From Streptomyces aurantiogriseus (lineage in GTDB: Bacteria > Actinomycetota > Actinomycetes > Streptomycetales > Streptomycetaceae), in NCBI RefSeq assembly GCF_014649375.1, contig NZ_BMSX01000011.1, positions 1-64,000 of the forward strand: 64,000 bases of DNA. The letters are read 5' to 3'. Every line of letters starts with the position of its first letter. The first letter of the stretch is position 1. The position numbers were made by a program, and so were the translations under genes. This document shows positions 53,201 to 63,208 of the stretch, one piece after another. The notes beneath the pieces are model-generated. The model searched no databases, was not told where the DNA came from, and saw nothing but the letters and a program-made list of their open reading frames with translations.

Positions 53201-56200
53201 GCGCGGGACGGCGACGGCGACCCGCCGGCCCGGCCCGACACCGGCGGCGCGCAGGGCCGAGGCCAACTGGTTCTTCGCGTCCGCCAGTTCGCCGTACGTC
53301 AGTGACCGGGTACCGCCGTCGAGAGCGCACTGGGTGACGGCGGTGGCGGCCGGGTCGCGGCTCGCGGCGGCGTCGAACAGTCCGCCCAACGTCGTCGGGG
53401 TGATCCGCGTCGGACGCCGGTCACTCTCGGACGCCAGGTGATCGACCAGGGCGTCCGGCCGGGTGAGCAGGCCGGTGAGGGTCGAGGTGAACGTGCGCAG
53501 GATCTCCTGGGCGCTCGTCTCCCGCAGCAGCTCGCCGTCGTAGATCAGGTTGAAGCGCGGACGGCCGTCGAGCGCGCGTTCCACCACCAGGGTCAACGGG
53601 TAGTGCGGGGCGCCCTCGTTCACGATGTCGGTGACGACCAGCGTGTCGCCGGACCGCCGCAGTGCCTCGACATCGGTCGCGACGTCGAACACGACCAGGG
53701 TGTCGAACAGGGAGCCGGCGCCGGCCTGGCGGCCGATCCTCGCCAGCGAGACATGCTGGTGCGGCAGCACGGCGCTCTGGTGTTCCCGCACCGAGGCGAG
53801 CAGGTCCCGTGCCGTGGTGGTACCGGTCCAACGGGCGCGTACGGGGATCGTGTTGATGAACAGACCCACCATGTCCTCGATACCGGGCACCTCCGCGTCG
53901 CGCCCGGACACCGTGGAACCGAACACGACGTCCCTGCCGTGCAGGAGGGAGCCCAGCGTCACCGCCCAGGCGCTGTGCACGGCGACGCTCAGCGGCACGC
54001 CTGCCGAGCGGACGGCCGCGTCGATGTCGTCCTCCGGCTCCACGGCGGTGTCGGCGAACCGGTCGGACGGGGTGTGTCCCTCGGCGACCAGTGAAGGGCC
54101 GGGCAGATCAGCGAGTTGCTCGCGCCATACGCGGTCACTCTCGCCGTCGTCGCGTCCGGCGAGCCAGCTCACGTAGTCGGAGAAGCCGCCGAGCGGGTAC
54201 ACGGTCCCCGGCGCGTGGTACTCGGCCAGCAGCGCCCGGAGCATCGGCGGCACCGACCAGCCGTCGGCGATGATGTGGTGCACGGTCTGCACCAGGACGG
54301 TGCGGCCGATGCCCGCGCGGACGAGCGTGTACCGCATCAGTGGGCCGGTGGCCAGGTCGAACCCGGCGCGGCGGTCCCGCTCGGCCAGGTCGCGTATCTC
54401 GTCGTCGGTGATGCCGGGGCGGTCCAGCGTGGTGAAGGGCGCCTCGACACCGCTCTCGAGTACGGAGACCACGCGGCCGTCGGCGAGGGCGACGAACCGC
54501 GCGGCCAGGTTCGGGTACAGGGTGAGCAGCCGGGTGGCCGCCGCCGCGAGCCGGCCGGGGTCCACCTCGCCGCCCAGCGTGAGCAGTTGCTGCTCGACGT
54601 AGGCGCCCGCCGAGTCGTCGTCGAAGACCGAGTGGAAGTACAGGCCCTCCTGCAGCGGGGTCAGCGGCAGGACGTCCCGCAGCGCCGGGCCGTCCAGGGC
54701 GTCGACATCGGCCTGCGTGAGCGCAACCAGTGCGAAGTCGCTGGGAGAGTGACCGCCCTGGTCGAGTGCGGCCAGTCCGGCCAGAGCCGTCCGGAAGTAC
54801 TCGCCGAGAGTCGCGATGTCCTCGTCGGTGAACATCCCGTCGGGCCAGGAGATGGTGGTGACCAGCTCGTACTCGCCGGTGGAGGCGGCGGGTTCGGCGA
54901 TCGCGTTGAACTCCAGGGGGCGCGGCAGGCGCATCCTCGGGTCGCGCTTCTCGCCCAACTGGCCGGTGGTGCCCGCGAGTTGCCAGTCCCCGGATGCGCC
55001 CGCGTCGAAGCGGCCCAGGTAGTTGAACAGCACCTGCGGTGCGGGCGCGTCGAACTCGGTGTGGGTCAGGTACCGCAGGGCCCCGTAGGAGACGCCGTTG
55101 TCCGGTACCCGGGCGAGGTCTTCCTTGACCGCCTTGAGCGCTGTGGCCAGGTACTCGGGTGCGGTGAGGTCGGCCGCCGCTCCGGGATCCACGATCACCG
55201 GGAACAGGGTGGTGAACCAGCCCACGGTCCGTGACAGCTCGGGCTCGAAGCCGGCGGAGCCCGCCACGAACTGTCCTTCGCGGCCGTGGCCCTCGAGTTC
55301 GATGTGCGCGAACGTCTGGTCCTGCCCGAGGTCGCGGCGCCACCGTGCGAGGGCGACGGCGAGCCCGGTCAGCAGGACGTCGTTGACGCCCGCGTGGAAC
55401 TTCGCGGGGATCTCGCCCAGCAGCGCGGCCGTGACCTCGGGGCCGACCGAGACGGTCCGCAGTCGCTCACTGGCGACGGTGTCGGCAGCGGACAGCGCGC
55501 GCCTGCCCACCGGTTGGTCCTCTCCCGGCAGGGGGCGCCAGTAGTAGGAACTGTCCGCGTCGAACGCGGCGCGCTCCAGCAACTGCGTCCAGCGCCGGAA
55601 CGACGTCCCCACCGGGGGCAGCTCGATGGGCGCGCCCGAGGCGAACTGCCGCCAGGCGGTGGCCAGGTCGTCCATCAGGACCCGCCAGGACACGCCGTCG
55701 ATCACCACGTGATGGGCGACCAGGACCAATTGCCGTACCTCGCGGCGCCAGACCGCACGCAGCATCACGCCGCCCTCCGGGTCCAGCCCGTCCGTGGCGA
55801 GGGCGACACACGCGTCGAGTGGCCGGTCGCTCTCCTGCCACCCCGCGACGGCCCGGTCCGCCTCCGGGATGTCGAAGCTCCAGCGGTCTCCGCGCACCAG
55901 CTTGGCGCGCAGCATGTCGTGCCGCCGGACCACGGCGGCGAGGATCTCGTCGAGAGCGTCGGCGGTCAGATCCGCCGGGGTGTTCAGCACCACCGACTGC
56001 ACGAAGCCGTCGATCGCGTCCGTGGTCTCACCGAGCCACTGCACGATGGGCGATCCCACGACGGAGCCGGTCGCGACATCGCGGTGGTCCACCGTCGAGA
56101 CGTCCTCACGGCCGGCGACCGCCGCCAGCGCCCCCACGGTGCTGTGGGTGAAGATCTGCCGTGCCGTGACGTAGAGCCCCGCGTCGCGCAGCGCGCTCAG

Positions 56201-58255
56201 CAGCGAGATCGCCAGGATGCTGTCTCCGCCGAGCTGGAAGAAGTCCTGGTCGACGCCGACCTCTTCGAGCCGCAGCACCGCCGCGACCGCCGCGCACACC
56301 GCGCGCTCGTTCTCGGTGGCGGGCTGGACGAGCGAGCCCGTCGTGATCGTGGGCTCCGGCAGCGCGTTCCGGTCGAGCTTGCCGTTCGCGGTGAGCGGGA
56401 ACTCCGTCATCACGACGATGTGGGCGGGCACCATGTACTCGACCATGTGCTCGGCGGCCCACGCCTTGACCTCGTCCGCCCGCAGGTCCTCGCTCCCGGC
56501 GGCCAGGATCACGTACCCCACCAGGTAGGTGCCGCCCGCCGCGTTCTTCTTCGCGACGACGCAGGTGTGCCGTACCCCGGGGTGCTCCGCGAGACCGACC
56601 TCGACATCCTCGATCTCCAGCCGCATGCCGCGGATCTTGATCTGGTTGTCGGCCCGGCCGAGGAAGTCCAGCGACCCGTCCGGGTTGAACCGCGCGAGGT
56701 CACCGGTGCGGTACAGCCGGGACCCGTCCGCGGCGAAGGGATCCGCGACGAACCGGGACGCCGTCAGGCCGGGCGCGTTGACGTAGCCGCGCCCCAGGAG
56801 GAACCCGCCCACGTAGAGTTCGCCGCCGACCCCGACCGGGACGGGGCGCAGTTCGTCGTCCAGCACATACAACCGGGTGTTGGGGTTGGCCTTGCCGATC
56901 GACGTGGTCAGGCGCTCCGCCGCGCCCCGGTAGATGACGTGGGAGACACCGATCGTCGTCTCGGCCGGGCCGTAGCCGTGGTACATGGGGATGTCGAGCC
57001 TGGTACGGAACCGCTCGTACAGCTCCGGGGTGAGCACCTCGCCGCCGCACCACACGTGCCGCAGGCTGTCCAGCCGTCCGGAGTCGCCGGCGATCTCCAG
57101 CAGCACGTCCAGCATGGACGACACCAGGTAGGTGAAGGTGACGCGCTGCTCGGCGATCACGCTCAGCAGGTGGTGCGGGTCGCGTTCGCCGCCGGGGCGC
57201 AGGACCACCAGCCTGGCTCCGCACACCAGCGGCAGGAAGATCTCGTTGATGGAGATGTCGAAGGACAACGGCGCCTTGAACAGCGACGCGTCATCGTGGC
57301 CGAAGCCCAGGATCTCGTGGACCTGCCACAGCAGGCGCTCGCTGATCGCCTCGTGCCGGATCATCGCGCCCTTGGGCCGCCCGGTCGAACCGGACGTGAA
57401 GATCACGTATGCCAGGGCGTTGCCGGGGACGGTGCCCCCGGGTCCCTCGGTGGGGTGGGAACCGAACCTCCAGTCGCCGAGGTCGACGGCCACGGCTTCC
57501 GGTTCAGCCGGGTCGTGCTCGCCCGAGTCGTTGAGCTGCAGCACGACCCGGGCGTCCTCGATGACGACGGCTCGGCGGGCGGCGGGCCACTGCGGGTCCA
57601 GGGGCACGAAGGCGCACCCCGCCTGGAGGACCGCGAGCAGCCCGATCACCATGTCGGCGGAGCGGCCCAGGGAGATGCCGACGACCTGTTCGGCGGTGAG
57701 TCCGCGCTCGATCAGGTGGTGGGCCAACTGACTGGAGAGCTCGGCTGCCTGACGGTAGGTCAGCGAGCGGTGTTCGTCGACGACGGCGACGGCGTCCGGT
57801 CGGCTCCGCGCCTGCTCGTGGAACATCTCCACGATGGTCGGGCGGACCCGGTCGGCGTGGGTGTCGTTCCACTCGGCCAGGGCTTCGAGCCGCGCGGCCA
57901 CGTCGGCCGGGCCGATGGTGCCGAGGGGCCGGTCCGGGAAGTCGGCCAGGTCGTCCAGCGCGAGCTGCGCGTCGGCCGGCTCGACGCCTTCCGGGACGGC
58001 GATGCTCCGGCCGTCCGCGCCGGTCTCCCAACCGCCGGGCGCGGTACCGCCGTTGTCGACCCATCCGAGGACGTCGGCGAAGAGCGTGCCCGGGGTGAGG
58101 TCGATGCCGTCGGGGCTGCGGCCCGTCGCCCAGAACGACAGCCCGATGGCACAGGCTTCGGTGAGGATCCGGTCGGAGAAGTCCCCGGTGCGCCGGCGCA
58201 TGTCCGCCAGCTGCGTGGGAGAAAGCAGTACGAGACGAGCGCGCGGTTCGATCAT
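47285..58255 (-). CDS. cchH: Coelichelin non-ribosomal peptide synthetase (CchH)
   Basis: A 3656-residue trimodular NRPS. Order from visible motifs: A1 (145-640), T1 (GGDS near 678), E1 ([10 protein letters not shown] near 850), C2 (HHIIADGWS near 1327), A2, T2 (GGDS near 2188), E2 ([10 protein letters not shown] near 2360), C3 (near 2761), A3, T3 (GGHS near 3614). There is no thioesterase. The A-domain codes are DINYWGGIGK, DFWNIGMVHK and DMENLGLINK, giving formyl-hydroxy-ornithine, threonine and hydroxy-ornithine. E domains in modules 1 and 2 set two D residues. This predicts the tetrapeptide siderophore coelichelin. C3 has an altered core motif. An iron box lies just upstream. Confidence 0.96.
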   Translation of the reverse strand: MIEPRARLVLLSPTQLADMRRRTGDFSDRILTEACAIGLSFWATGRSPDGIDLTPGTLFADVLGWVDNGGTAPGGWETGADGRSIAVPEGVEPADAQLALDDLADFPDRPLGTIGPADVAARLEALAEWNDTHADRVRPTIVEMFHEQARSRPDAVAVVDEHRSLTYRQAAELSSQLAHHLIERGLTAEQVVGISLGRSADMVIGLLAVLQAGCAFVPLDPQWPAARRAVVIEDARVVLQLNDSGEHDPAEPEAVAVDLGDWRFGSHPTEGPGGTVPGNALAYVIFTSGSTGRPKGAMIRHEAISERLLWQVHEILGFGHDDASLFKAPLSFDISINEIFLPLVCGARLVVLRPGGERDPHHLLSVIAEQRVTFTYLVSSMLDVLLEIAGDSGRLDSLRHVWCGGEVLTPELYERFRTRLDIPMYHGYGPAETTIGVSHVIYRGAAERLTTSIGKANPNTRLYVLDDELRPVPVGVGGELYVGGFLLGRGYVNAPGLTASRFVADPFAADGSRLYRTGDLARFNPDGSLDFLGRADNQIKIRGMRLEIEDVEVGLAEHPGVRHTCVVAKKNAAGGTYLVGYVILAAGSEDLRADEVKAWAAEHMVEYMVPAHIVVMTEFPLTANGKLDRNALPEPTITTGSLVQPATENERAVCAAVAAVLRLEEVGVDQDFFQLGGDSILAISLLSALRDAGLYVTARQIFTHSTVGALAAVAGREDVSTVDHRDVATGSVVGSPIVQWLGETTDAIDGFVQSVVLNTPADLTADALDEILAAVVRRHDMLRAKLVRGDRWSFDIPEADRAVAGWQESDRPLDACVALATDGLDPEGGVMLRAVWRREVRQLVLVAHHVVIDGVSWRVLMDDLATAWRQFASGAPIELPPVGTSFRRWTQLLERAAFDADSSYYWRPLPGEDQPVGRRALSAADTVASERLRTVSVGPEVTAALLGEIPAKFHAGVNDVLLTGLAVALARWRRDLGQDQTFAHIELEGHGREGQFVAGSAGFEPELSRTVGWFTTLFPVIVDPGAAADLTAPEYLATALKAVKEDLARVPDNGVSYGALRYLTHTEFDAPAPQVLFNYLGRFDAGASGDWQLAGTTGQLGEKRDPRMRLPRPLEFNAIAEPAASTGEYELVTTISWPDGMFTDEDIATLGEYFRTALAGLAALDQGGHSPSDFALVALTQADVDALDGPALRDVLPLTPLQEGLYFHSVFDDDSAGAYVEQQLLTLGGEVDPGRLAAAATRLLTLYPNLAARFVALADGRVVSVLESGVEAPFTTLDRPGITDDEIRDLAERDRRAGFDLATGPLMRYTLVRAGIGRTVLVQTVHHIIADGWSVPPMLRALLAEYHAPGTVYPLGGFSDYVSWLAGRDDGESDRVWREQLADLPGPSLVAEGHTPSDRFADTAVEPEDDIDAAVRSAGVPLSVAVHSAWAVTLGSLLHGRDVVFGSTVSGRDAEVPGIEDMVGLFINTIPVRARWTGTTTARDLLASVREHQSAVLPHQHVSLARIGRQAGAGSLFDTLVVFDVATDVEALRRSGDTLVVTDIVNEGAPHYPLTLVVERALDGRPRFNLIYDGELLRETSAQEILRTFTSTLTGLLTRPDALVDHLASESDRRPTRITPTTLGGLFDAAASRDPAATAVTQCALDGGTRSLTYGELADAKNQLASALRAAGVGPGRRVAVAVPRSLEQVVALVAIVSAGGAYVPLDLAYPDERLEYILTDAAPQVVLVDREQRDRFTELLARAGVPARVLVQGDELPQATSEPGPGPEAGWHNPAYVIYTSGSTGRPKGVVVPHSSVVTLLANTQPDMDFGPHDVWVQFHSFSFDFAVWELWGALAHGGELLVPEYGLTRSPVDFHQLVRERGVTVLNQTPSAFYQFIEADRHAGEPLPALRRIIFGGEALDLGRLRGWVERHGTGSPELVNMYGITETTVHVTHRVLTDEDFRLGEDVSPIGGPIPGLVTYLLDDRLRPVPPGREGAIYVAGDQVSLGYLGRPGLTAGRFVANPFAGDGSRMYHTGDLARRTLDGELEFTGRADDQVQLKGFRVELGEVESAVRELDGVVDVAVTVADSGDHLVAHVVGRVPGDFVDVLSTKLPVHMVPARALPVDALPLTVNGKLDRKALIERARRGAGLHPNAAPPRGATSHDALADEDAAVAALPALVDIFTETLPGSAVDADTDFFRAGGDSIVAITVINRARALGLPIAPRDVFLYRTPRALAEHLGARAPQQAMVSAPARREDGPLTPTPIILRQRELGGSLARFAQARTLVAPEGTGFADAERAANAVVAAHPALRLRLTVEHGVWALRTEPAREITVVRPDTADATTAANEAAGRLDPESGDVIAFSWLEASRTLVVTVHHLAVDSVSWLVLLDDLATALRGETLAAPTTSYAEYAEALTLQSARVIDDLGHWVTTLQAPPLLPAVDGLRETTVVLAPDLSDRVTRSAPAALGVGLTELLCGALRTALTHIQPSPTDLAIELERHGRVPVLEHHDYTRTVGWFTSIAPVRLTAHTDPVAAAREVAERQPDERAHVAYGRLRYLNPQTAPLLNARPQVLFNYLGRGSESQAVHISGGDQGSPYAVEVNAWLDEATGSLHTAFTLAEGIPDEITEHWHSALERIADASATAERTAPVTPLQRGLFFQAELAGTAGHYVAQSWFTFDRRLDTDALAEAMAYVIARHPVVGAGFTTDDDGNPVQVLKAGRRVGVRTVELATEADIEALRARDRDTGFDPGEPPLIRLTVVRLPDDRDGLLLSYHLLLWDGWSREIVLRDLFDAYRAVLAGEPLDPTPATPSFEDHARALDARNPAVSERFWAEHLAGLPGPTLLAGPAPTLSDDLPRALVHTLSAEQSDLLREAARVHGVTLNSVLTGAFGLLLGAHTGRGDAVFGVTVSGREGEGLSDIVGVLLNTVPMWTRARPDDTVRAYLSAVQTARVEAMEHEHLGLGEIQRASGHDTLFDNLFVLQNFLDMDAFAEMNARHGITSVKADDSTHYPFTWVVTPGDRLTVKLEYRDDDTENARRLLDDYLRVLEDLARSTGPVGALRGLGPEPEPAERTDVGTDTVVDRFDRAADRDPQRVALVAHGSTMTFAELRDRSRAVAGVLAGRGIGPERTVGLAIPRSLDSIVALFAVLRAGAAYVPLELDHPDERIAAIVADACPDVILTVSAVSPRLTGDLFDLIDLIELDRPLPEAEPFVTFAPDDPDRLRHPAYTIYTSGSTGKPKGVVTEYAGLTNMLINHQRRIFEPVLAEHGHRVFRIAHTVSFAFDMSWEELLWLADGHEVHICDEELRRDAPRLVEYCLEHGIDVINVTPTYAQQLVAEGLLDTPERRPALVLLGGEAVTPTLWQRLAETEATVGYNLYGPTEYTINTLGVGTFECQDPVVGVAIDNTDVYVLDPWLRPLPDGVPGELYVSGIGIARGYLGQPAQTAHRFVACPFGEPGERMYRTGDLVVRRPDGNLMYLGRTDQQVKIRGHRVELGEVEAAFAAHPAVRFVAAVAQPDPQVDGAYRLAAYLVLDGADLAAVAAEVGAGLPDFLRPTHYAQVDSIPLTVNGKADTKALPEAKPLGALTTAGERGPATETETVVCEFFAEALDLDDDEVSAVSDFVSLGGHSMLAVRLIGLLRREYGPVITIRDLFTLRTPEAIAHHLDDNS

Positions 58256-58283
58256 CGAAGACTCAGCGTCCCTTCCACGGTAT

Positions 58284-58318
58284 GAAAGTTAGCCTAACCT
58301 AAGTTAGGGTTACCTAAC
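58284..58318 (-). promoter_or_regulatory. Iron box pair upstream of cchH, overlapping the cchG stop
   Basis: On the minus strand TTAGGTTAGGCTAAC (from 58302) gives a near-consensus iron box. GTTAGG-N4-CCTAAC at 58303-58318 is a second dyad. The second spans the cchG stop codon (58314-58316), so cchH has its own iron-controlled promoter built into the end of the preceding gene. Confidence 0.85.
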
Positions 58319-60101
58319 TACCCTCTCGCCAGGCCCGCCACAGTCGCGCGTACCGGCCCCCCAGAGCCACCAACTCCTCGTGCGTTCCCTGCTCCACCAC
58401 ACGCCCCGCGTCCAGCACGGCGATCCGGTCCGCGGCCATCGCCTGGGTCAGCCGGTGCGCCACGAACAACGTGGTCCGGCCCGAGCACGCGGCCAGCACG
58501 GCCCGCTCCAGCTCGGCGGCGCCTTCACTGCCCGCCTCCGCCGTCGACTCGTCGAGCACCACGACCGGCGACCGGCCGAGCACCAGCCGGGCCAGGGCGA
58601 TCTGGGCGACCTTGGTGACGTCCAGGCGCTCGCCGCCCTCGCCGACCATGGTGTTCAGCCCGTCGGGCAGCGCGTCGACCCACCCGTCGGCGCCGACCGT
58701 GCGCAGCGCCTCCATCAGCTCGGCGTCGGTCGCTTCGGGCGCGGCCAGCCTCAGGTCGTCGGCGAGCGGACCGGAGAACACATGGGTCTCCTGCGTCAGG
58801 ATGCTCACCAGGGCCCGCGCCCCGGCCTCGTCCAGACCGGCGAGGTCGGTCGACCCGACCCGCACCGCCCCGGACTGCGGGGTCCCGATGCCCGCGATCA
58901 GCGCGGCCAGGGTCGTCTTGCCCGCGCCCGTCGCCCCCACCAGCGCGAGCGAACCGCCGGCCGGGATCGTCAAGTCGACATCCCGAAGGACCGGTTCGTC
59001 GGTGCCGGGATAGCTGAACGTCAGCCCCTCCACCGTCACCGGCAACGGCGTGGCGTCCGCCGACGTGACGGCCGGGTCGCCCACCAGCCGGTCCTCCGCG
59101 GCCTCCCCCAGCACCCCGACCAGCCGGGTCAGGCTCGCGCCCGACTTCTGCGCCTCGTCGAAGGTGAACATGATGAGGCCCAGCGGGCCGAACAGCCGGT
59201 GGAACAGCAGCGGGGCGGCCGACACCTCACCCAGGCTGGCGGCGTCGGCCTCCAGCAGGGCGTACCCCACCACGATGATCAGGACCAGCCCGATGAACTC
59301 GGCGCGGTTCTCCCGGCCGACGAACCGGCCGAAGAACCGGAACACCTCGATGCCGAGATCGCGCACCCGCCACGACTCGCTGGTGACCTTCTCGCGGAAG
59401 GCGTCCTCGAGGCGGTACGCCCGGACCGTGTCGATCCCGTTCAGGCCGCTGATCAACGCCTGTGCACGGTCGGCCTGGGCCACCCGCTGCTTCCGGTAGA
59501 GCGGGGCGGACCGCGGCAGATACCAGCGCAGGGCCAGTGCGTACGCGGGCAGCGCGCCGGCGCCCGCCAGGCCGAGCCGCCAGTCCAGTCCGAACATGCC
59601 GACCGTGGCGATGACGACCAGTACGCCCGCCGAGAACACCGTGGGGATGGCCGTGCGGATGCCCTTCGAGATGACGGCCACATCGTCACCGACCCGGGAG
59701 AGCACGTCCCCCCGGCCGACCTGCTCGATCCGTGCGCTCGGCATCCCCAGCACCGCCCGGACGGCGCCTTCGCGCAGGCGCGCGAGCAGATCCGCGCCCA
59801 GCCGGCCGATCAGGTAGGTCGACACCGCGGTGGCCGCCGCGCCGAACAGCGCGGCGGCCGCCAGCAGGGCCCCGATCGTGACCAGGACCGACTGCGACTC
59901 ACCCTCGACCACCCCGTCGACCACCCGGCCGAGCAGGAGCACCGGGAGCACCTGGAGCGCCGCCCCCGCCACCGTGGTGAGCGCGGTGGCGACCGTCAGC
60001 CCCGGCACCTCGCGGCAGTGCGCCACGACCCATCGGGTGGCCTCGCGTCCGGTGGCCGTGCGCAGGGTCTCCGGGGCGGCGCGCGTGTCGGTGGTGCTCA
60101 C
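58314..60101 (-). CDS. cchG: ABC exporter half-subunit with degenerate signature (CchG)
   Basis: A 595-residue fused membrane/NBD exporter subunit with six hydrophobic segments in about 30-310. In the NBD, Walker A (VGATGAGKTT near 385), the Q-loop (LTQETHVFSG), Walker B (VVVLDEST) and the H-loop (VAHRL) are intact. The signature that should read LSGGQ is LDVTK. Its losses complement those of CchI, so the two should form one heterodimeric pump with a single working ATP site. GTG 60101 lies two bases after the cchF stop. Export of coelichelin is inferred. Confidence 0.9.
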   Translation of the reverse strand: MSTTDTRAAPETLRTATGREATRWVVAHCREVPGLTVATALTTVAGAALQVLPVLLLGRVVDGVVEGESQSVLVTIGALLAAAALFGAAATAVSTYLIGRLGADLLARLREGAVRAVLGMPSARIEQVGRGDVLSRVGDDVAVISKGIRTAIPTVFSAGVLVVIATVGMFGLDWRLGLAGAGALPAYALALRWYLPRSAPLYRKQRVAQADRAQALISGLNGIDTVRAYRLEDAFREKVTSESWRVRDLGIEVFRFFGRFVGRENRAEFIGLVLIIVVGYALLEADAASLGEVSAAPLLFHRLFGPLGLIMFTFDEAQKSGASLTRLVGVLGEAAEDRLVGDPAVTSADATPLPVTVEGLTFSYPGTDEPVLRDVDLTIPAGGSLALVGATGAGKTTLAALIAGIGTPQSGAVRVGSTDLAGLDEAGARALVSILTQETHVFSGPLADDLRLAAPEATDAELMEALRTVGADGWVDALPDGLNTMVGEGGERLDVTKVAQIALARLVLGRSPVVVLDESTAEAGSEGAAELERAVLAACSGRTTLFVAHRLTQAMAADRIAVLDAGRVVEQGTHEELVALGGRYARLWRAWREGS

Positions 60102-60103
60102 AC

Positions 60104-61156
60104 CTACTCTGCCGACTTGACGAGCTCGTCGATCGCGTACGGCATGGACAGCAGGGTGCCCTGGGAGATGGCCGCGCCGACCGCCGGGCCCTCACTGTCC
60201 AGCAGGTACGACACGTTGCCCTTCTTCACGGCGTCCAGGTTGGCGAACAGCTTGAACTTCTTCAGCGCGTCCGTATCCGCCTTGTCGTTGATGACGAAGA
60301 TGTGGTCGACGTCGATCAGGTCGATGCGCTCGGGGGAGAGCTTGGTGTAGAAGCTGCCGTCCGCGATCTTGTCGATCTCGGTCTGGTACTTGAAGCCGAT
60401 GCCCGTCACCAGCCGTCCGCGCACGTCGGTGGAGGTGAACGGCGCCACCGAGTTCTCGTACCAGGACAGCGCGACGGCGGTCTGGTTGGCGAAGGCGGGG
60501 TGCGCCTTCTTGGCCGTGTCGAGCTTGCCCTGGATGTCCGCCACCATCTTCTCGCCCTCCTCGGCCTTGCCGAGTGCCTTGGCGATGTGGAGCGCGTTGT
60601 CCTGCCAGGGCGCGCTGAACGGCTCTTTCTCGGTCTTGGTGCGGCCCACCGTCGGGGCGATCTTGGAGAGCTTGTCGTAGGCGGCCTGGTCGACCTCGGA
60701 GTAGACGGCGATGATCAGGTCCGGGCGCAGGGCGGCGATCTTCTCGAAGTTGGGGCCGGAGTCACCGTTCTTCATGATGACCTCGGGCTTGGTGTCGCCC
60801 CACTTGTCCTTCACCCAGGGCCACTGGGTGTTGATGTCGGGGGTCTGGCCCGCGGGGTTCGGGTACTGGTCGACCATGCCGACCGGCTTGATGCCGAAGG
60901 CCAGGATGGTCTGGTCGTCCGTGTAGCCCACGGAGACGACGCGCTGGGGAGCCTTTTTGATCGTGGTGGATCCGAAGGCGTGCTCCACGGTGACCGGGAA
61001 CGCGCCGGCGGCGGCAGTCGAGGTGGAGTCGCTCGCCTTGTCGGCCGAGTCGGACGAGTCGGAACCGCATCCCGCGAGAAGGCCGACGCCGAGAGCCGTG
61101 GCGGACAGTACCGCCGCGAACCGCCGCCGACTGCGCGTCGTTCTACGGATGAGCAT
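60104..61156 (-). CDS. cchF: Ferri-siderophore-binding lipoprotein (CchF)
   Basis: A 350-residue FhuD/FecB-type receptor. The lipoprotein signal has Arg-rich residues 4-12, a hydrophobic core and lipobox LLAGC with Cys30. Then come the Ser/Asp-rich linker and the fold with VVSVGYTDDQTILAFGIKPVGM, LRPDLIIAVYSEV and a long connecting helix. ATG 61156 follows AAGGGGA. It captures ferri-coelichelin outside the membrane and hands it to the CchC-CchD-CchE importer. It is preceded by an iron box and followed closely by cchG. Confidence 0.93.
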   Translation of the reverse strand: MLIRRTTRSRRRFAAVLSATALGVGLLAGCGSDSSDSADKASDSTSTAAAGAFPVTVEHAFGSTTIKKAPQRVVSVGYTDDQTILAFGIKPVGMVDQYPNPAGQTPDINTQWPWVKDKWGDTKPEVIMKNGDSGPNFEKIAALRPDLIIAVYSEVDQAAYDKLSKIAPTVGRTKTEKEPFSAPWQDNALHIAKALGKAEEGEKMVADIQGKLDTAKKAHPAFANQTAVALSWYENSVAPFTSTDVRGRLVTGIGFKYQTEIDKIADGSFYTKLSPERIDLIDVDHIFVINDKADTDALKKFKLFANLDAVKKGNVSYLLDSEGPAVGAAISQGTLLSMPYAIDELVKSAE

Positions 61157-61228
61157 CCGAAATCCCCTTGCTTTCGTGCTGTCCACTGCACCCCCGTCTA
61201 AGGGCAGGCAAACCTTACCGTGCAGAGG

Positions 61229-61252
61229 TGAGGTTAGCCTAGCCTAACTTAG
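61229..61252 (-). promoter_or_regulatory. Iron box upstream of cchF
   Basis: The stretch TGAGGTTAGCCTAGCCTAA with the following CTTAG matches the iron-box dyad in about 15 of 19 positions. It lies 73 bases before the cchF start and 17 past the cchE stop, so cchF-cchG can be transcribed separately from the importer genes. Confidence 0.85.
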
Positions 61253-61268
61253 ATAACTTTATTGGTAT

Positions 61269-62108
61269 CTAGTGGAGTTGGACGTGTGTGCGGCCGATCG
61301 GCACGATGAGCGGCCGGTCACCCACCGGGTCGTCGATCACTTTGGCGCGCAGTCCGAACGCCTCGTGCAGCAGCTCGGCGTTGATCACGTCACGCGGGTG
61401 CCCCTGCGCCAGGATCGACCCCTCCCTCATCACGACGAGGTTGTCGCTGTAGCGCGTGGCCAGATTGAGGTCGTGCAGCACCATGACCACGGTGCACCCC
61501 GACTCGTGCAGGTCGTCCACGAGGTCGAGCACATCGATCGCGTGCGCCAGGTCCAGGTAGGTGGTCGGCTCGTCGAGGAGCAGCAGGTCGGTTCCCTGGG
61601 CCAGGGTCATCGAGATCCAGACGCGCTGCCGTTGTCCTCCGGACAGCGAGTCGACCGGGCGGTCGGCCAGGTCGGACACCCCTGTCATGGCCAGCGCGCG
61701 CTCCACGACGGCGGCGTCGTCCGACGACCACTGCCGCAGCCAACTCTGGTGCGGATGGCGGCCCCTGGCGACCAGGTCGGACACCGTCAGCCCCTCGGGC
61801 GCCACCGGCGACTGCGGCAGCAGGCCGAGCTTCTTCGCCACATCTCTGGTCTTGAGCTTGACGATGTCGTCACCGTCCAGCACGACCGTCCCCCTGGTCG
61901 GCCTGAGCAGCCGCGACAGGGTACGCAACAGGGTCGACTTCCCACACCCGTTGGGGCCGATGATCGTGGTGACGACCCCTGGCGGGATCGCCACGTCGAG
62001 ATCGTCGATGACGGTCCGGGCGCCGTACCCGACCGTGACGCCTCTGGCTGCCAGCCGTGCGGCGTCGTCGACCGCGGACTCGATCCCGGTGATGGACTGA
62101 GCGACCAC
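61269..62108 (-). CDS. cchE: Siderophore importer ATPase (CchE)
   Basis: A 279-residue FepC/FhuC-type ABC ATPase. Walker A is GPNGCGKSTLL near 53-63, the signature [17 protein letters not shown], Walker B LLLLDEPTTYLDLAHAIDVL and the H-loop VLHDLNLATRYSDN, all canonical. GTG 62108 follows AAGGGGGCCTC; there is no close ATG. It energises ferri-coelichelin import through CchC and CchD, encoded just upstream. The gap to cchD is 38 bases. Confidence 0.94.
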   Translation of the reverse strand: MVAQSITGIESAVDDAARLAARGVTVGYGARTVIDDLDVAIPPGVVTTIIGPNGCGKSTLLRTLSRLLRPTRGTVVLDGDDIVKLKTRDVAKKLGLLPQSPVAPEGLTVSDLVARGRHPHQSWLRQWSSDDAAVVERALAMTGVSDLADRPVDSLSGGQRQRVWISMTLAQGTDLLLLDEPTTYLDLAHAIDVLDLVDDLHESGCTVVMVLHDLNLATRYSDNLVVMREGSILAQGHPRDVINAELLHEAFGLRAKVIDDPVGDRPLIVPIGRTHVQLH

Positions 62109-62146
62109 GAGGCCCCCTTGTTCGGACTTACCTGACTTCTTAGCAG

Positions 62147-63208
62147 CTATCTGCGGTTCGCCCGCACCAGCAGATAGACGAGGAAGGGACCACCGATCGC
62201 GGCGGTGACCACACCGACCGGGAGACTGATGGGCAGCGCCGTGCGCGCGACCAGGTCCGCGCCGATCAGCAGCAACGCTCCCACCATGCCGGAGGCCACC
62301 ATCGGCGGCGTCGGATACCTCGTCAGCCGCATCGCCACCTGCGGCGCCACCAGCGCGACGAACGGGACCGGGCCGGCCGCGCTCACCGCCACACCGGCCA
62401 GCAGGACCGCGCACAACAGCAGGACCGCCCGCACCATCGAGTACCGGACGCCCAGGCCCGCGGCGACCTCGTCGCCGAAGTGCATCGGCTTGAACTGGAA
62501 CGCGACACAGCACACGACGACCAGGAGGACGAGCGTGCCCCAGAGCGCCACCCGGACCTCGTCCCACCCCCGGTTGTCCAGCGAGCCGACCAACCACGCC
62601 TGCGCCAGGGCCACATCCCTGATGTCGGCCGTGGCCAGCAGCCAGGTCGTGATCGCCTCCATCACGGCACTCACCGAGATGCCGATGAGGATGAGCCGGA
62701 AGCCGTCGACCCCGCGCCGCCAGGCCAGGAAGTACACCAGCAGACCCGTGCCGAGACCGCCCGCCAGCGCCGCCGCGGACAGACCCACGGAGTCGACGAT
62801 CGCCGCGGTGGTCCCGCCCGACACGGTCACCAGGGACACCGCGACCGCGCTGGCGCCCCCGGTGATCCCCAGAACGTCCGGACTGGCCAGCGGATTGCGC
62901 GCGATGGACTGTGTGATCGCCCCGGACACTCCCAGCGCGATCCCCACGACGAGGCCGGCCAGAGCACGCGGCATCCGCAGGTCCATGATCACGAACTCGT
63001 CGACCTGCTCGCCCCGGCCGAAGATCGTGGCGATCACCTGGGGCAGGCCGATGGGGAAGTCCCCGACGCCGATGGACAGGCAGAACACCAGGAAGGTCGC
63101 CGCCGCCAGCAGCAGCGTGACGAGGACGACCCAGGGCCGCCATACGAACGACACGGGGCCGAGCCGCACGCCCGGCGCCACCGACGGCTTCAACTCTGTT
63201 GTGTTCAT
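62147..63208 (-). CDS. cchD: Siderophore importer permease (CchD)
   Basis: A 353-residue FecCD-family permease with nine to ten hydrophobic helices. Family marks are DLRMPRALAGLVVGIALGVSG, QSIARNPLASPDVLGITGGA and the ATPase-coupling loop (AAGLGVRYSMVRAV) near residue 235. ATG 63208 overlaps the cchC stop by four bases. It forms the membrane channel with CchC for ferri-siderophore uptake. Confidence 0.94.
   Translation of the reverse strand: MNTTELKPSVAPGVRLGPVSFVWRPWVVLVTLLLAAATFLVFCLSIGVGDFPIGLPQVIATIFGRGEQVDEFVIMDLRMPRALAGLVVGIALGVSGAITQSIARNPLASPDVLGITGGASAVAVSLVTVSGGTTAAIVDSVGLSAAALAGGLGTGLLVYFLAWRRGVDGFRLILIGISVSAVMEAITTWLLATADIRDVALAQAWLVGSLDNRGWDEVRVALWGTLVLLVVVCCVAFQFKPMHFGDEVAAGLGVRYSMVRAVLLLCAVLLAGVAVSAAGPVPFVALVAPQVAMRLTRYPTPPMVASGMVGALLLIGADLVARTALPISLPVGVVTAAIGGPFLVYLLVRANRR

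Noticed and set aside
46637-53305. A 2222-codon open frame on the plus strand opposite the NRPS
   Set aside because: High-GC Streptomyces genes leave long antisense frames open. It has no family motif and lies entirely inside cchI and cchH, whose domains are unmistakable.
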